Source: Pseudomonadota bacterium | GTDB taxonomy: Bacteria > Pseudomonadota > Alphaproteobacteria > Rhizobiales > Rhizobiaceae | Direction: 5' to 3' | DNA: 23,306 nucleotides | Assembly (NCBI GenBank): GCA_023444445.1 | Contig: JAEXMK010000170.1 | Location: forward strand, 1 to 23,306 | In this document: positions 16,701 to 23,306 of the stretch, one piece after another | Layout of the letters: the number at the start of each line of letters is the position of its first letter | Numbering within the stretch: position 1 is the first letter of the stretch | Translations under genes and position numbers: made by a program | Notes under the pieces: generated by a model | Databases searched by the model: none | What the model saw: only the letters and a program-made list of their open reading frames with translations | Told to the model about the DNA's origin: nothing

Positions 16701-17756
16701 ATGAGAGCGGGATCATCAAGAGTTTTCAAAGCGGCCACGCTGGCGATGTCTGTCGTCTCGGCGCTGCAGTTGCAGATCGAGACCGCGTCGGCCGAAGACA
16801 GACCCGCAAAAGAAGTGTTCGGCCATATGGCGCTGCCTTCCGCCGCAGCTTCCCAGCCAATTGGCTCCTATGCCAAAGGCTGCCAGGCTGGTGCCGTCGC
16901 CATGCCAGCCGATGGCCCAGGTTGGCAGGCCATGCGCCTTTCCCGCAACCGGCGCTGGGGCCAGCCGCAGCTGATTTCCTTCCTCGAGCGTTTTTCGCAG
17001 GACGCCCAGAAGATCGGTTGGCCGGGATTGCTGCTCGGGGATATTTCCCAGCCGCGCGGCGGCCCGATGCTGACTGGTCATGCTTCGCACCAGATCGGCC
17101 TCGATGTCGATGTGTGGTGGCGGCCGATGCCCACCCCACGGCTGACCGTGGAGCAGCGCGAAACGGTGCCTTTCATCTCAATGCTGGACAAAAGCAAGTT
17201 CCTGACGGTCGACGACCGCAAGTGGTCGCCGCTGAATGCACGGCTGGTGATGATGGCGGCAAGTTACCCGCAGGTCGAACGCGTGTTCGTCAACCCGGCC
17301 ATCAAGCAGAAGCTATGCCAGACATGGACCGGCGACCGCACCTTTATGGGCAAGATCAGACCGATCTATGGGCACGACGAGCACTTCCACATCCGGCTCG
17401 AATGCCCGCCCGGCGCGCCCAACTGCAAACCGCAGGCCTCCGTCGGCAAGGGCGACGGCTGCGACAAGTCGCTTGCCTGGTGGTTCACCAAGGAACCATG
17501 GGCGCCGCCGAAAAAGGACCCCAATGCCAAGCCGGTGAAACCGCGTCAGGTGATGGTTTCCGATCTGCCAGCGGCCTGCGCCGCCGTTGCGGCAGCGCCT
17601 TCCGCCAATCCCGAGGGTATTGCGGCTCAGGCCTATTCCTCCTCCCCTGCCCAGGCCGTACGTCAGCAGAATGTGGAGCAGGTCATTCAAAACGCCCCGG
17701 CAATCCAGCCGCCGTCCGATATTCCGCTTCCGACCCAGCGTCCGACATTGAACTGA
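16701..17756 (+). CDS. mepA: Penicillin-insensitive murein endopeptidase
   Basis: MepA is a periplasmic zinc peptidase that cuts the D-Ala-meso-DAP cross-links of peptidoglycan. From the ATG at 16701 the protein has 351 residues: a signal peptide at about 1-31 ending ASA, the peptidase M74 domain at about 40-275, then a tail rich in proline, alanine and glutamine. Zinc-site motifs are GHASHQIGLDVDVW (126-139, ligands likely H130 and D137) and HFHIRL (228-233). E. coli MepA has 274 residues, so the tail adds about 75. An in-frame ATG at 16629 is possible, but it would bury the signal peptide. Its divergent placement beside the muropeptide importer suggests linked roles. Confidence 0.88.
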   Translation: MRAGSSRVFKAATLAMSVVSALQLQIETASAEDRPAKEVFGHMALPSAAASQPIGSYAKGCQAGAVAMPADGPGWQAMRLSRNRRWGQPQLISFLERFSQDAQKIGWPGLLLGDISQPRGGPMLTGHASHQIGLDVDVWWRPMPTPRLTVEQRETVPFISMLDKSKFLTVDDRKWSPLNARLVMMAASYPQVERVFVNPAIKQKLCQTWTGDRTFMGKIRPIYGHDEHFHIRLECPPGAPNCKPQASVGKGDGCDKSLAWWFTKEPWAPPKKDPNAKPVKPRQVMVSDLPAACAAVAAAPSANPEGIAAQAYSSSPAQAVRQQNVEQVIQNAPAIQPPSDIPLPTQRPTLN

Positions 17757-17774
17757 AACAGAAATGAGGCATTC

Positions 17775-17808
17775 AACAGCTTCCCTTTTCAAATGGCGGC
17801 AAGCTGTT
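17775..17808 (+). other. Hairpin downstream of mepA
   Basis: AACAGCTT (17775-17782) and AAGCTGTT (17801-17808) form a perfect 8-bp inverted repeat with an 18-base loop, 18 bases after the mepA stop codon. The lack of a following T-run makes it a weak terminator at best. It may mark the 3' end of the mepA message or lie in the mgsA control region. Confidence 0.4.
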
Positions 17809-17855
17809 ATAGAAGGCTTCAAATCGATTTAATTCTTTTGACACAGGCTGGGATC

Positions 17856-18239
17856 ATGGAAGGGCAACGCTGTATCGCGCTCATCGCTCACGACGAGAAA
17901 AAGGACGATATGGCGGATTTCGCCCGTCACCATCAGAAGGCACTCTCCCGCTTCAAGATCGTCGCCACTGGCACGACCGGCGGCCGCGTACAGGAAGCCT
18001 GTCCAGGGCTTGATGTCATTCGCCTCAAGAGCGGCCCGCTCGGCGGCGACCAGCAGATCGGCGCGATGATCGCGACAGGCGAAGTGGACGTGCTGATCTT
18101 CTTCACCGACCCGCTGACCGCCATGCCGCATGATGTCGACGTGAAGGCGCTAACCCGGCTTGCCACGGTTTATGATATTCCCATGGCGCTCAACCGCGCG
18201 ACTGCAGAAAACCTGATCGACTTCAATTCCGCCGACTGA
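17856..18239 (+). CDS. mgsA: Methylglyoxal synthase
   Basis: MgsA converts dihydroxyacetone phosphate into methylglyoxal and phosphate, a bypass that relieves phosphosugar build-up. The 127-residue protein has LIAHDEKK near the N-terminus, the phosphate-binding GTTG (39-43 region) and [11 protein letters not shown] (59-69), with catalytic Asp65, and [14 protein letters not shown] (82-95) containing Asp85, His92 and Asp95. All residues matching the E. coli active site are present. It is shorter than the E. coli enzyme (152 residues) because it lacks the C-terminal tail. The ATG at 17856 is chosen since the preceding in-frame codons lack family similarity. glk follows closely, so the two probably form an operon. 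Confidence 0.92.
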   Translation: MEGQRCIALIAHDEKKDDMADFARHHQKALSRFKIVATGTTGGRVQEACPGLDVIRLKSGPLGGDQQIGAMIATGEVDVLIFFTDPLTAMPHDVDVKALTRLATVYDIPMALNRATAENLIDFNSAD

Positions 18240-18262
18240 CCCACACCAACATGGAACAGGCA

Positions 18263-19285
18263 ATGCCGAAGACGTCCGATACCGAATATCTGTCCTTCCC
18301 GATCCTTCTTGGCGACATCGGCGGCACCAATGCCCGCTTTTCCATTCTGATCGATTCCTTTGCCGAACCGGTGCACCTCACCACGGTAAAGACGGCGGAA
18401 TATCCGACAATCGACGACGCCATCCAGCAGGCGGTTCTGGACAAGACCTCGCTTCAGCCGGTCTCGACCATTCTTGCCATTGCCGGCCCGATCGAAGGCG
18501 ACGAGATTCCGCTCACCAATTGCCACTGGGTCGTCAAGCCAAAGGACATGCTGGCCAGACTCGGGCTGCGGGATGTCATCGTCATCAACGACTTCGAGGC
18601 GCAGGCGCTTGCGATCGCGGCTCTCGACGACGACAACCGCGACGGTATCGGCTCCGGCAAAAAGGACGTTTTGGCATCACGGGTCGTTCTTGGACCCGGC
18701 ACGGGGCTCGGCGTCGCCGGTCTGGTATATGCCCGCCATATGTGGTTCCCGGTGCCCGGCGAAGGTGGCCATATCGATATCGGTCCGAGAAGCGCGCGTG
18801 ACTACGCGGTTTTCCCCCATATCGAAACCATCGAGGGCCGCGTCGCCGGTGAGCAGATCCTGTGCGGGCGCGGGCTGGTCAATCTTTACCGCGCCGTCTG
18901 CAAGGCCGATGGCATCGAAGCCATCTTTTCCGATCCGGCCGATATTACTGCACAAGGGCTTTCGGGCCAGAATGCACAGGCCAAAGAAACGCTTTCGCTT
19001 TTCAGCACTTATCTCGGCCGCGTGGCGGGCGACCTTGCGCTGATCTTCATGGCCAAGGGCGGCGTTTATCTCGCTGGCGGCATTTCGCAGAAGATCATTC
19101 CGGCGCTGAAGAGCCCGGAATTCCGGGCCGCGTTCGAAGACAAGGCGCCGCATAGCGCGCTGATGCGGACCATCCCCACCTTCGTCGTCACCCACCCGCA
19201 GGCGGCCCTTTCCGGGCTTGCCACCTATGCGAGAACACCTTCCGATTTCGGCCTGGCGCTGGACGGGCGGCGCTGGCGAGCCTGA
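18263..19285 (+). CDS. glk: Glucokinase
   Basis: Glk phosphorylates glucose with ATP in the cytoplasm. The 340-residue protein is of the E. coli Glk type: phosphate-binding [14 protein letters not shown] near residues 15-28, the catalytic-aspartate motif [26 protein letters not shown] for the second phosphate loop, and [11 protein letters not shown] for glucose contact. The ATG at 18263 is preferred because GGAACAGG lies just upstream; the ATG at 18251 would add four residues and has no ribosome-binding site. It follows mgsA by 23 bases. The 140 bases after it hold no clear terminator. Confidence 0.92.
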   Translation: MPKTSDTEYLSFPILLGDIGGTNARFSILIDSFAEPVHLTTVKTAEYPTIDDAIQQAVLDKTSLQPVSTILAIAGPIEGDEIPLTNCHWVVKPKDMLARLGLRDVIVINDFEAQALAIAALDDDNRDGIGSGKKDVLASRVVLGPGTGLGVAGLVYARHMWFPVPGEGGHIDIGPRSARDYAVFPHIETIEGRVAGEQILCGRGLVNLYRAVCKADGIEAIFSDPADITAQGLSGQNAQAKETLSLFSTYLGRVAGDLALIFMAKGGVYLAGGISQKIIPALKSPEFRAAFEDKAPHSALMRTIPTFVVTHPQAALSGLATYARTPSDFGLALDGRRWRA

Positions 19286-19425
19286 TCGTTTTCTCCTCAA
19301 ACGGGCGACCCTTCCGACGGGATACTTGCGAAGCGGGCAGGCGGTCTTTAACGTCACCATTGCAAACATCAAACGTCCGATACCGGCGGGTTTCGATCCG
19401 CTCGACATGAAAAGTGAGTGAAAAC

Positions 19426-20250
19426 ATGGGCAGCGGCATGAAACTGGTTGTAGTCGGTGCGGCAGGCCGCATGGGACAGGCGTTGATCCGCCTTATTCAC
19501 CAGACGCCGGGTGTCCAGCTGCATGCCGCCGTCGCGCGTGAAGGCTCTGCCTTTGTCGGTCGTGATGCCGGCGAGATTGCCGGTCTCGGCCCGATTGGCG
19601 TCGAAATCACCAGCGACCCGTTACAGGCCTTCCTGCATGCCGAAGGAGTGATTGATTTCACGTCACCGGCAACCAGCGTCACCTTTGCCGGTCTCGCTGC
19701 CCAGGCCCGCATCGTGCATGTCATCGGCACCACGGGCTGCTCCCCCGACGATGAGGAAAAATTCAAGGCGGCATCGCGCCATGCCCGCATCGTCAAGTCG
19801 GGCAATATGAGCCTCGGCGTCAATCTGCTCAGCGTTTTGACGCAGCAAGCCGCGCAGGCGCTTGATGCACAGAACTGGGATATCGAAATTCTGGAAATGC
19901 ACCACAAGCACAAGGTGGATGCGCCCTCGGGCACCGCACTTCTGCTTGGCGAAGCGGCGGCGGCCGGCCGCAAGGTCGACCTCACCGCCTCTTCCGTACG
20001 TGTACGCGACGGACATACGGGCGCGCGTGAGACCGGCACCATCGGTTTTGCCACGTTGCGCGGCGGCTCGGTGATCGGAGAACATTCTGTGATCTTCGCC
20101 GGTGAAGGCGAGCGCGTCGAGCTTTCCCACTATGCCGGCGACCGCTCCATCTTCGCGCGCGGTGCGATTACGGCGGCCGTCTGGGCTCTGGACAAGAAGC
20201 CGGGCTTCTATTCCATGCTGGATGTGCTCGGTCTTTCGCAGACGGAATAA
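19426..20250 (+). CDS. dapB: 4-hydroxy-tetrahydrodipicolinate reductase
   Basis: DapB catalyses the NAD(P)H-dependent reduction step of the diaminopimelate pathway, supplying lysine and meso-DAP for peptidoglycan. The protein has 274 residues from the ATG at 19426. It shows the Rossmann motif [14 protein letters not shown] at its N-terminus, GTTG in the middle, and the substrate signature [15 protein letters not shown]. Alternative starts are GTG at 19414 and ATG at 19438 (MKLVVVG); ribosome-binding signals do not clearly separate them. It is convergent with phnF, with only nine bases between the stop codons and no terminator visible. Confidence 0.93.
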   Translation: MGSGMKLVVVGAAGRMGQALIRLIHQTPGVQLHAAVAREGSAFVGRDAGEIAGLGPIGVEITSDPLQAFLHAEGVIDFTSPATSVTFAGLAAQARIVHVIGTTGCSPDDEEKFKAASRHARIVKSGNMSLGVNLLSVLTQQAAQALDAQNWDIEILEMHHKHKVDAPSGTALLLGEAAAAGRKVDLTASSVRVRDGHTGARETGTIGFATLRGGSVIGEHSVIFAGEGERVELSHYAGDRSIFARGAITAAVWALDKKPGFYSMLDVLGLSQTE

Positions 20251-20259
20251 GCCGGCATT

Positions 20260-20997
20260 CTAATTTTCGACCGTGAATTCGACCGTATCGGCGGAAAATC
20301 GGCTGACCGCATATTGCACCGGCACGCCATCCATATCCGCATTCAGTGCCTGGGTGACGAGCAGGATAGCCCCGGGCGATAGTTCGAGATCGGTCAGATC
20401 CTGCATATCCGCGTGGATAGCGGAAATGACGGTGGTAATGCGTACGTAGTCCTCCACGCCAAGCATCTTGAAAGCAGCCGTGATCGAGCCGCTTTTCTGA
20501 TAGGCCTCGCCTATTCCGGCAAAGCGATCCGCCGGAAACCATGTGGTCGAGCGAGACACCGGCCGGGTATCCGCCTTGCGCAGGGTTTCAAGACGGATGA
20601 GCGGCGCGCCCACCGGCATTTGCAGCCGGGTCGCGAGATCGGCACTTGCCGGCTCGGTGGTGTGAGAAAGAAGCAGCGCCTCCATCTCCTTAACCTGATC
20701 TCCGATGCCCGCCGTAAACCGCGTGCGCAGCGAAATGGGAAAGCTCAGACGTTCCTTGCGGGCGATCAACGTGCCGCGACCCTGCATCGGCTCGAGAATG
20801 CCTTCACTGGCCAGCGCGGCAATGGCACTGCGGACGGTGTGGCGGTTGACACCGAATTTTTCGGCCAGCGTCATTTCCGGCGGCAGCATGCCGGTTTCGT
20901 CGTGATCGCCAGCCGCAATCTCGCCTCTGATCCGGTCGGCAATCTGCCGCCAGAGCGCCACGCCGTTCTTTCTTTTCATCGCTGCCACAGGGCTCAT
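20260..20997 (-). CDS. phnF: GntR-family transcriptional regulator of phosphonate genes (PhnF)
   Basis: PhnF-type regulators repress phosphonate-utilisation genes. The 245-residue protein has an N-terminal GntR winged helix, with PPEMTLAEKFGVNRHTVRSA as its recognition region, then a UTRA ligand-binding domain from about residue 95, ending in EFTVEN as E. coli PhnF ends in EFTMEH. It is divergent from phnG with 82 bases between. The start is uncertain: ATG at 20997 overlaps the proposed Pho box, whereas ATG at 20979 (MKRKNGVALWRQ) would clear it; neither has a strong ribosome-binding site. Confidence 0.88.
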   Translation of the reverse strand: MSPVAAMKRKNGVALWRQIADRIRGEIAAGDHDETGMLPPEMTLAEKFGVNRHTVRSAIAALASEGILEPMQGRGTLIARKERLSFPISLRTRFTAGIGDQVKEMEALLLSHTTEPASADLATRLQMPVGAPLIRLETLRKADTRPVSRSTTWFPADRFAGIGEAYQKSGSITAAFKMLGVEDYVRITTVISAIHADMQDLTDLELSPGAILLVTQALNADMDGVPVQYAVSRFSADTVEFTVEN

Positions 20998-21013
20998 GTC
21001 ACACGCTTGTCAT
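20996..21013 (+). promoter_or_regulatory. Probable Pho box (PhoB site) for the phnGHI operon
   Basis: ATGTCAC and TTGTCAT, spaced by four bases, match the PhoB half-site CTGTCAT at 5 of 7 and 6 of 7 positions with the correct 11-bp period. A weaker third copy, TCGTCGT, may lie at 21017-21023. PhoB control of phn genes during phosphate starvation is well established in E. coli and rhizobia. The site was identified by eye. Confidence 0.6.
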
Positions 21014-21034
21014 TCATCGTCGTTAATTGTAGCT

Positions 21035-21040
21035 TATATT
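21035..21040 (+). promoter_or_regulatory. Candidate -10 element of the phnG promoter
   Basis: TATATT matches the -10 consensus at five of six positions and lies 11 bases after the possible third Pho half-site. No good -35 is present, as expected for PhoB-dependent promoters. Transcription would start near 21047, leaving a leader of about 33 nt. Confidence 0.45.
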
Positions 21041-21047
21041 GTATAGT

Positions 21048-21065
21048 TGTCTATATCAATAGACA
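21048..21065. promoter_or_regulatory. Palindromic operator between phnF and phnG, likely PhnF site
   Basis: TGTCTAT and ATAGACA form a perfect 7-bp inverted repeat around ATCA. An overlapping smaller one is TATAG (21042-21046) with CTATA (21051-21055). GntR/HutC-type repressors recognise TATAGAC-like half-sites, so PhnF is the natural candidate. The site covers the expected phnG transcription start. Confidence 0.6.
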
Positions 21066-21079
21066 TTAGAGGTCAAGCG

Positions 21080-21541
21080 ATGAATAACGAAGCTGCGAAT
21101 ATAGATAGTGAAAGGAAACGGGTGGCGGCCCTTCTTGCCCGCGCCACCGTTCAAGAGCTCGAAACTGTCTGGAACCGGCAGGATGCCAGCCCGCAGACGG
21201 AAAACGTGCGCGGGCCTGAAACCGGCCTCGTCATGGTCAAGGGTCGTATCGGCGGCGGTGGCGCGCCCTTTAATCTCGGTGAAACCACTGTAACCCGCGC
21301 AACCGTCAAGCTCGCCTCGGGAACCGTTGGCCACGCCCATGTTCTCGGCACCGGCCGCAAGAAGGCCTGGTATGCCGCCGTTTTCGATGCACTCTGGCAG
21401 GAAAGCCTGACCCGGGACTTCATCGAGAGTGAGCTTCTTTCACCGGTCGAAAAAAGACTGAGCGAAGAGAAGGCGCGGAAAACAAAGGAAACCGCTGCCA
21501 CGCGGGTCGATTTCTTCACCATGGTTAGAGGAGAGGATTGA
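21080..21541 (+). CDS. phnG: Carbon-phosphorus lyase subunit PhnG
   Basis: PhnG is part of the soluble PhnGHIJ core complex that transfers phosphonate onto ribose triphosphate and then cleaves the C-P bond. The 153-residue protein matches the family in length and in the segments RVAALLARATVQEL, GLVMVKGRIGGGGAPFNLGE and TVGHAHVLGTGRKKAW. The ATG at 21080 is preceded by GAGG (21069-21072). The stop codon overlaps the phnH start (TGATG). Confidence 0.93.
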   Translation: MNNEAANIDSERKRVAALLARATVQELETVWNRQDASPQTENVRGPETGLVMVKGRIGGGGAPFNLGETTVTRATVKLASGTVGHAHVLGTGRKKAWYAAVFDALWQESLTRDFIESELLSPVEKRLSEEKARKTKETAATRVDFFTMVRGED

Positions 21542-22149
21542 TGGGTGTGAGAGCCGAAGCATTGACGGGCGGCTTTTCCAGCGCCGTGTTCGATTCCCAG
21601 CGAATTTTCAAGAAGCTGATGGACGGCATGGCCCGTCCCGGCACGCCGCAAACCATCGAAACGGCAGTCGCCCCGCCGCTGCCGCTTGCGGCTGCCACCG
21701 GTGCGGTTCTGCTCGCGCTTTGTGACCACGATACGCCCGTCTGGCTGAGCGGTGTATTGCGCAAGACCGCAGTGCCGGGCTGGATCGGATTTCACACCGG
21801 CGCACCCGCGACGGAAGAAAAAGGGGCTGCGCATTTCGCCGTCATTGAAGCGAGCAGCGCTGTCGCTTCCTTCGGCCTTTTCGCCCAGGGCAGCCAGGAA
21901 TATCCCGACCGGTCCACGACGCTCATCATCGAATTGTCCGATCTGGACGGTGGGCGGGAATTGCTGCTTTCCGGACCCGGCATCAAAGACGTCAACACCA
22001 TCAGCCCTTCCGGCCTGCCGGATATATTTCCGAGGCTTTGGGCAGAGAACAACGCCACCTTCCCGCGTGGCGTCGATGTCATCCTGACGGCTGGCGATAA
22101 ATTCGTCTGCCTGCCGCGCACGACGCGCATCAAAACCGTGGAGGCATAA
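21541..22149 (+). CDS. phnH: Carbon-phosphorus lyase subunit PhnH
   Basis: This 202-residue PhnH is a structural subunit of the C-P lyase core. The N-terminal segment GGFSSAVFDSQRIFKKLMDGMARPG is represented near residues 10-34 and is typical of the family, as is GRELLLSGPGIKD in the C-terminal half. It starts at the ATG overlapping the phnG stop codon, with GGAGAGG upstream. It is separated from phnI by one base. Confidence 0.93.
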   Translation: MGVRAEALTGGFSSAVFDSQRIFKKLMDGMARPGTPQTIETAVAPPLPLAAATGAVLLALCDHDTPVWLSGVLRKTAVPGWIGFHTGAPATEEKGAAHFAVIEASSAVASFGLFAQGSQEYPDRSTTLIIELSDLDGGRELLLSGPGIKDVNTISPSGLPDIFPRLWAENNATFPRGVDVILTAGDKFVCLPRTTRIKTVEA

Positions 22150-22150
22150 G

Positions 22151-23260
22151 ATGTATGTTGCTGTCAAAGGCGGGGAGACCGCCATCGCCAACGCCCATCG
22201 GCTTCTGGCCGACAAGCGGCGCGGGGACCGTGACCTGCCGGCCATGACGGTTGCGCAGATCGTTTCGCAGCTATCGCTCGCCGTCGACCGCGTGATGGCG
22301 GAAGCCTCACTCTATGATCAGTCGCTTGCAGCCCTTGCCGTCAAGCAGGCACGCGGCGACATGATCGAAGCCATCTTTTTGTTGCGAGCCTATCGCACCA
22401 CGCTGCCGCGTTTAGGCTATTCGGTTCCGGTGGATACCGCCGAAATGGCGGTGCAGCGGCGTGTCTCCGCGACCTACAAGGATCTGCCCGGTGGGCAATT
22501 GCTGGGTCCGACCTTCGACTACACCCACCGGCTGCTCGATCCCTCCCTTCTCGAAGACGAGGCCGTCGAAACCGCAAGCCAGCGGGAGGGCGAGCCGGAA
22601 TACGTCATGCGTGTTTCCGATATCCTTGCTCAGGAAGGGCTGATCGAAAGCGACGGCGTCATGCCGGATGACCATATTGCCGGCGACCTGACACGGGAGC
22701 CGATGGAGTTTCCGATGCCCCGCGACCTGCGCCTGCAATCGCTGGCGCGCGGCGACGAAGGTTTCCTTCTGGCGCTCGCCTATTCGACGCAGCGCGGTTA
22801 TGGCCGCACGCACCCCTTCGTCGGTGAAATCCGTATTGGCGAAGTAGAGGTCGAACTTGATGTGCCGGAACTCGGCTTTTCCGTCTCGCTTGGCGATATC
22901 CAGGTCACCGAATGCCAGATGGTCAACCAGTTCAAGGGCTCGGCCAAGGCACCGCCGCAATTCACCCGTGGCTACGGTTTGGTCTTCGGTCAGAGCGAGC
23001 GCAAGGCGATGGCGATGTCGCTGGTCGACCGGGCGCTGCGCGCTGGCGAATTCGGCGAAGATGTCGTCGCGCCGGCACAGGACGAGGAGTTCGTCATTTC
23101 ACATGCCGACAATGTGCAGGCGACGGGTTTCGTCGAGCATCTGAAACTGCCGCACTATGTGGATTTCCAGGCCGAACTAGGTCTGGTGCGAAAGATGCGC
23201 ACAGATTTCGAGGCGATCAATGCCAATGGCGCGAAGTGGATGGGCGAAGCGGCCGAATAG
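22151..23260 (+). CDS. phnI: Carbon-phosphorus lyase subunit PhnI
   Basis: PhnI is the nucleosidase-like subunit that, with PhnG, PhnH and PhnL, replaces the adenine of ATP with a phosphonate. The 369-residue protein has the family opening MYVAVKGGETAIANAHRLL, LLRAYRTTLPRLGYS, and the C-terminal segment NVQATGFVEHLKLPHYVDFQ, and is full length. The 46 bases after its stop codon up to the window edge contain no start codon with a ribosome-binding site; phnJ is expected immediately beyond. Confidence 0.95.
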   Translation: MYVAVKGGETAIANAHRLLADKRRGDRDLPAMTVAQIVSQLSLAVDRVMAEASLYDQSLAALAVKQARGDMIEAIFLLRAYRTTLPRLGYSVPVDTAEMAVQRRVSATYKDLPGGQLLGPTFDYTHRLLDPSLLEDEAVETASQREGEPEYVMRVSDILAQEGLIESDGVMPDDHIAGDLTREPMEFPMPRDLRLQSLARGDEGFLLALAYSTQRGYGRTHPFVGEIRIGEVEVELDVPELGFSVSLGDIQVTECQMVNQFKGSAKAPPQFTRGYGLVFGQSERKAMAMSLVDRALRAGEFGEDVVAPAQDEEFVISHADNVQATGFVEHLKLPHYVDFQAELGLVRKMRTDFEAINANGAKWMGEAAE

Positions 23261-23306
23261 CTCAGCGGCTGTCCTGCTCCCCAAACCAGTAAGCGCAAAA
23301 GACGGT

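Noticed and set aside
16292..17767. A 491-residue plus-strand frame overlapping yepA's 5' end and mepA
   Set aside because: It is out of frame with mepA, whose signal peptide and zinc motifs are clear, and it is arginine/alanine-rich without any recognisable motif.
17838..17843. TTGACA just before mgsA as a -35 element
   Set aside because: It lies only 12 bases before the mgsA start codon, so a transcript from it would start inside the gene.
1..23306. CRISPR array, prophage, insertion sequence, tRNA or toxin-antitoxin pair
   Set aside because: No regularly spaced repeats, integrase or transposase motifs, tRNA cloverleaf or small paired genes were seen on either strand.

Overview
The window looks like a piece of chromosome from an alphaproteobacterium of the order Rhizobiales, most likely Rhizobiaceae and probably Agrobacterium. 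The clues are a RirA-type iron regulator with three cysteines, a YejBEF importer with its own solute-binding protein, a promoter motif resembling an Irr box, a palindromic intergenic element of rhizobial type, and a G+C-rich composition with many long shadow frames. The genus comes from recognising protein families and gene neighbourhoods. No database search was possible. I see no IS element, prophage, CRISPR array, tRNA or rRNA, and every recognised gene appears intact. No stretch longer than 300 bases lacks a gene; the longest gap is 251 bp (9028-9278).

Layout. 1-611: rirA with a compact promoter overlapping a probable Irr operator, closed by a terminator. 719-1765: an AbrB-family membrane protein. 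1917-5748: a four-gene osmoprotectant ABC importer (osmF/yehZ, yehY, yehX, yehW) whose last three genes overlap by four bases at each junction. 5836-6345: gluconokinase, convergent with the next block and sharing its stop-codon bases. 6342-9027 (minus): a gamma-glutamylputrescine-type oxidoreductase and a glutamine-synthetase-like enzyme, one base apart. 9279-10526 (minus): a D-amino-acid dehydrogenase-like flavoprotein. 10627-16499 (minus): solute-binding protein plus yejB, yejE and yejF, the importer known in Agrobacterium to take up peptidoglycan fragments. 16701-17756: the murein endopeptidase mepA, divergent from that operon. 17856-19285: mgsA and glk. 19426-20250: dapB. 20260-23260: phnF divergent from phnG, phnH and phnI; phnJ is expected just beyond the right edge.

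How the genes fit together. The middle third could work as an envelope and nitrogen salvage neighbourhood. MepA cuts peptidoglycan cross-links, the Yej importer takes up the fragments, and flavin oxidases plus a GS-like enzyme could process D-amino acids and amines; the last link is inference from proximity. mgsA, glk and gntK belong to central carbon metabolism. The phn operon breaks down phosphonates. Its intergenic region carries a probable PhoB box, a -10 element and a palindrome suited to PhnF, so it reads as control by phosphate starvation with local repression.

I found no convincing novel multi-gene system. The points most worth a second look are the regulatory sites at rirA and phnF/phnG, the mepA/yej neighbourhood, and the structured intergenic DNA at 9172-9270 and 14539-14668.
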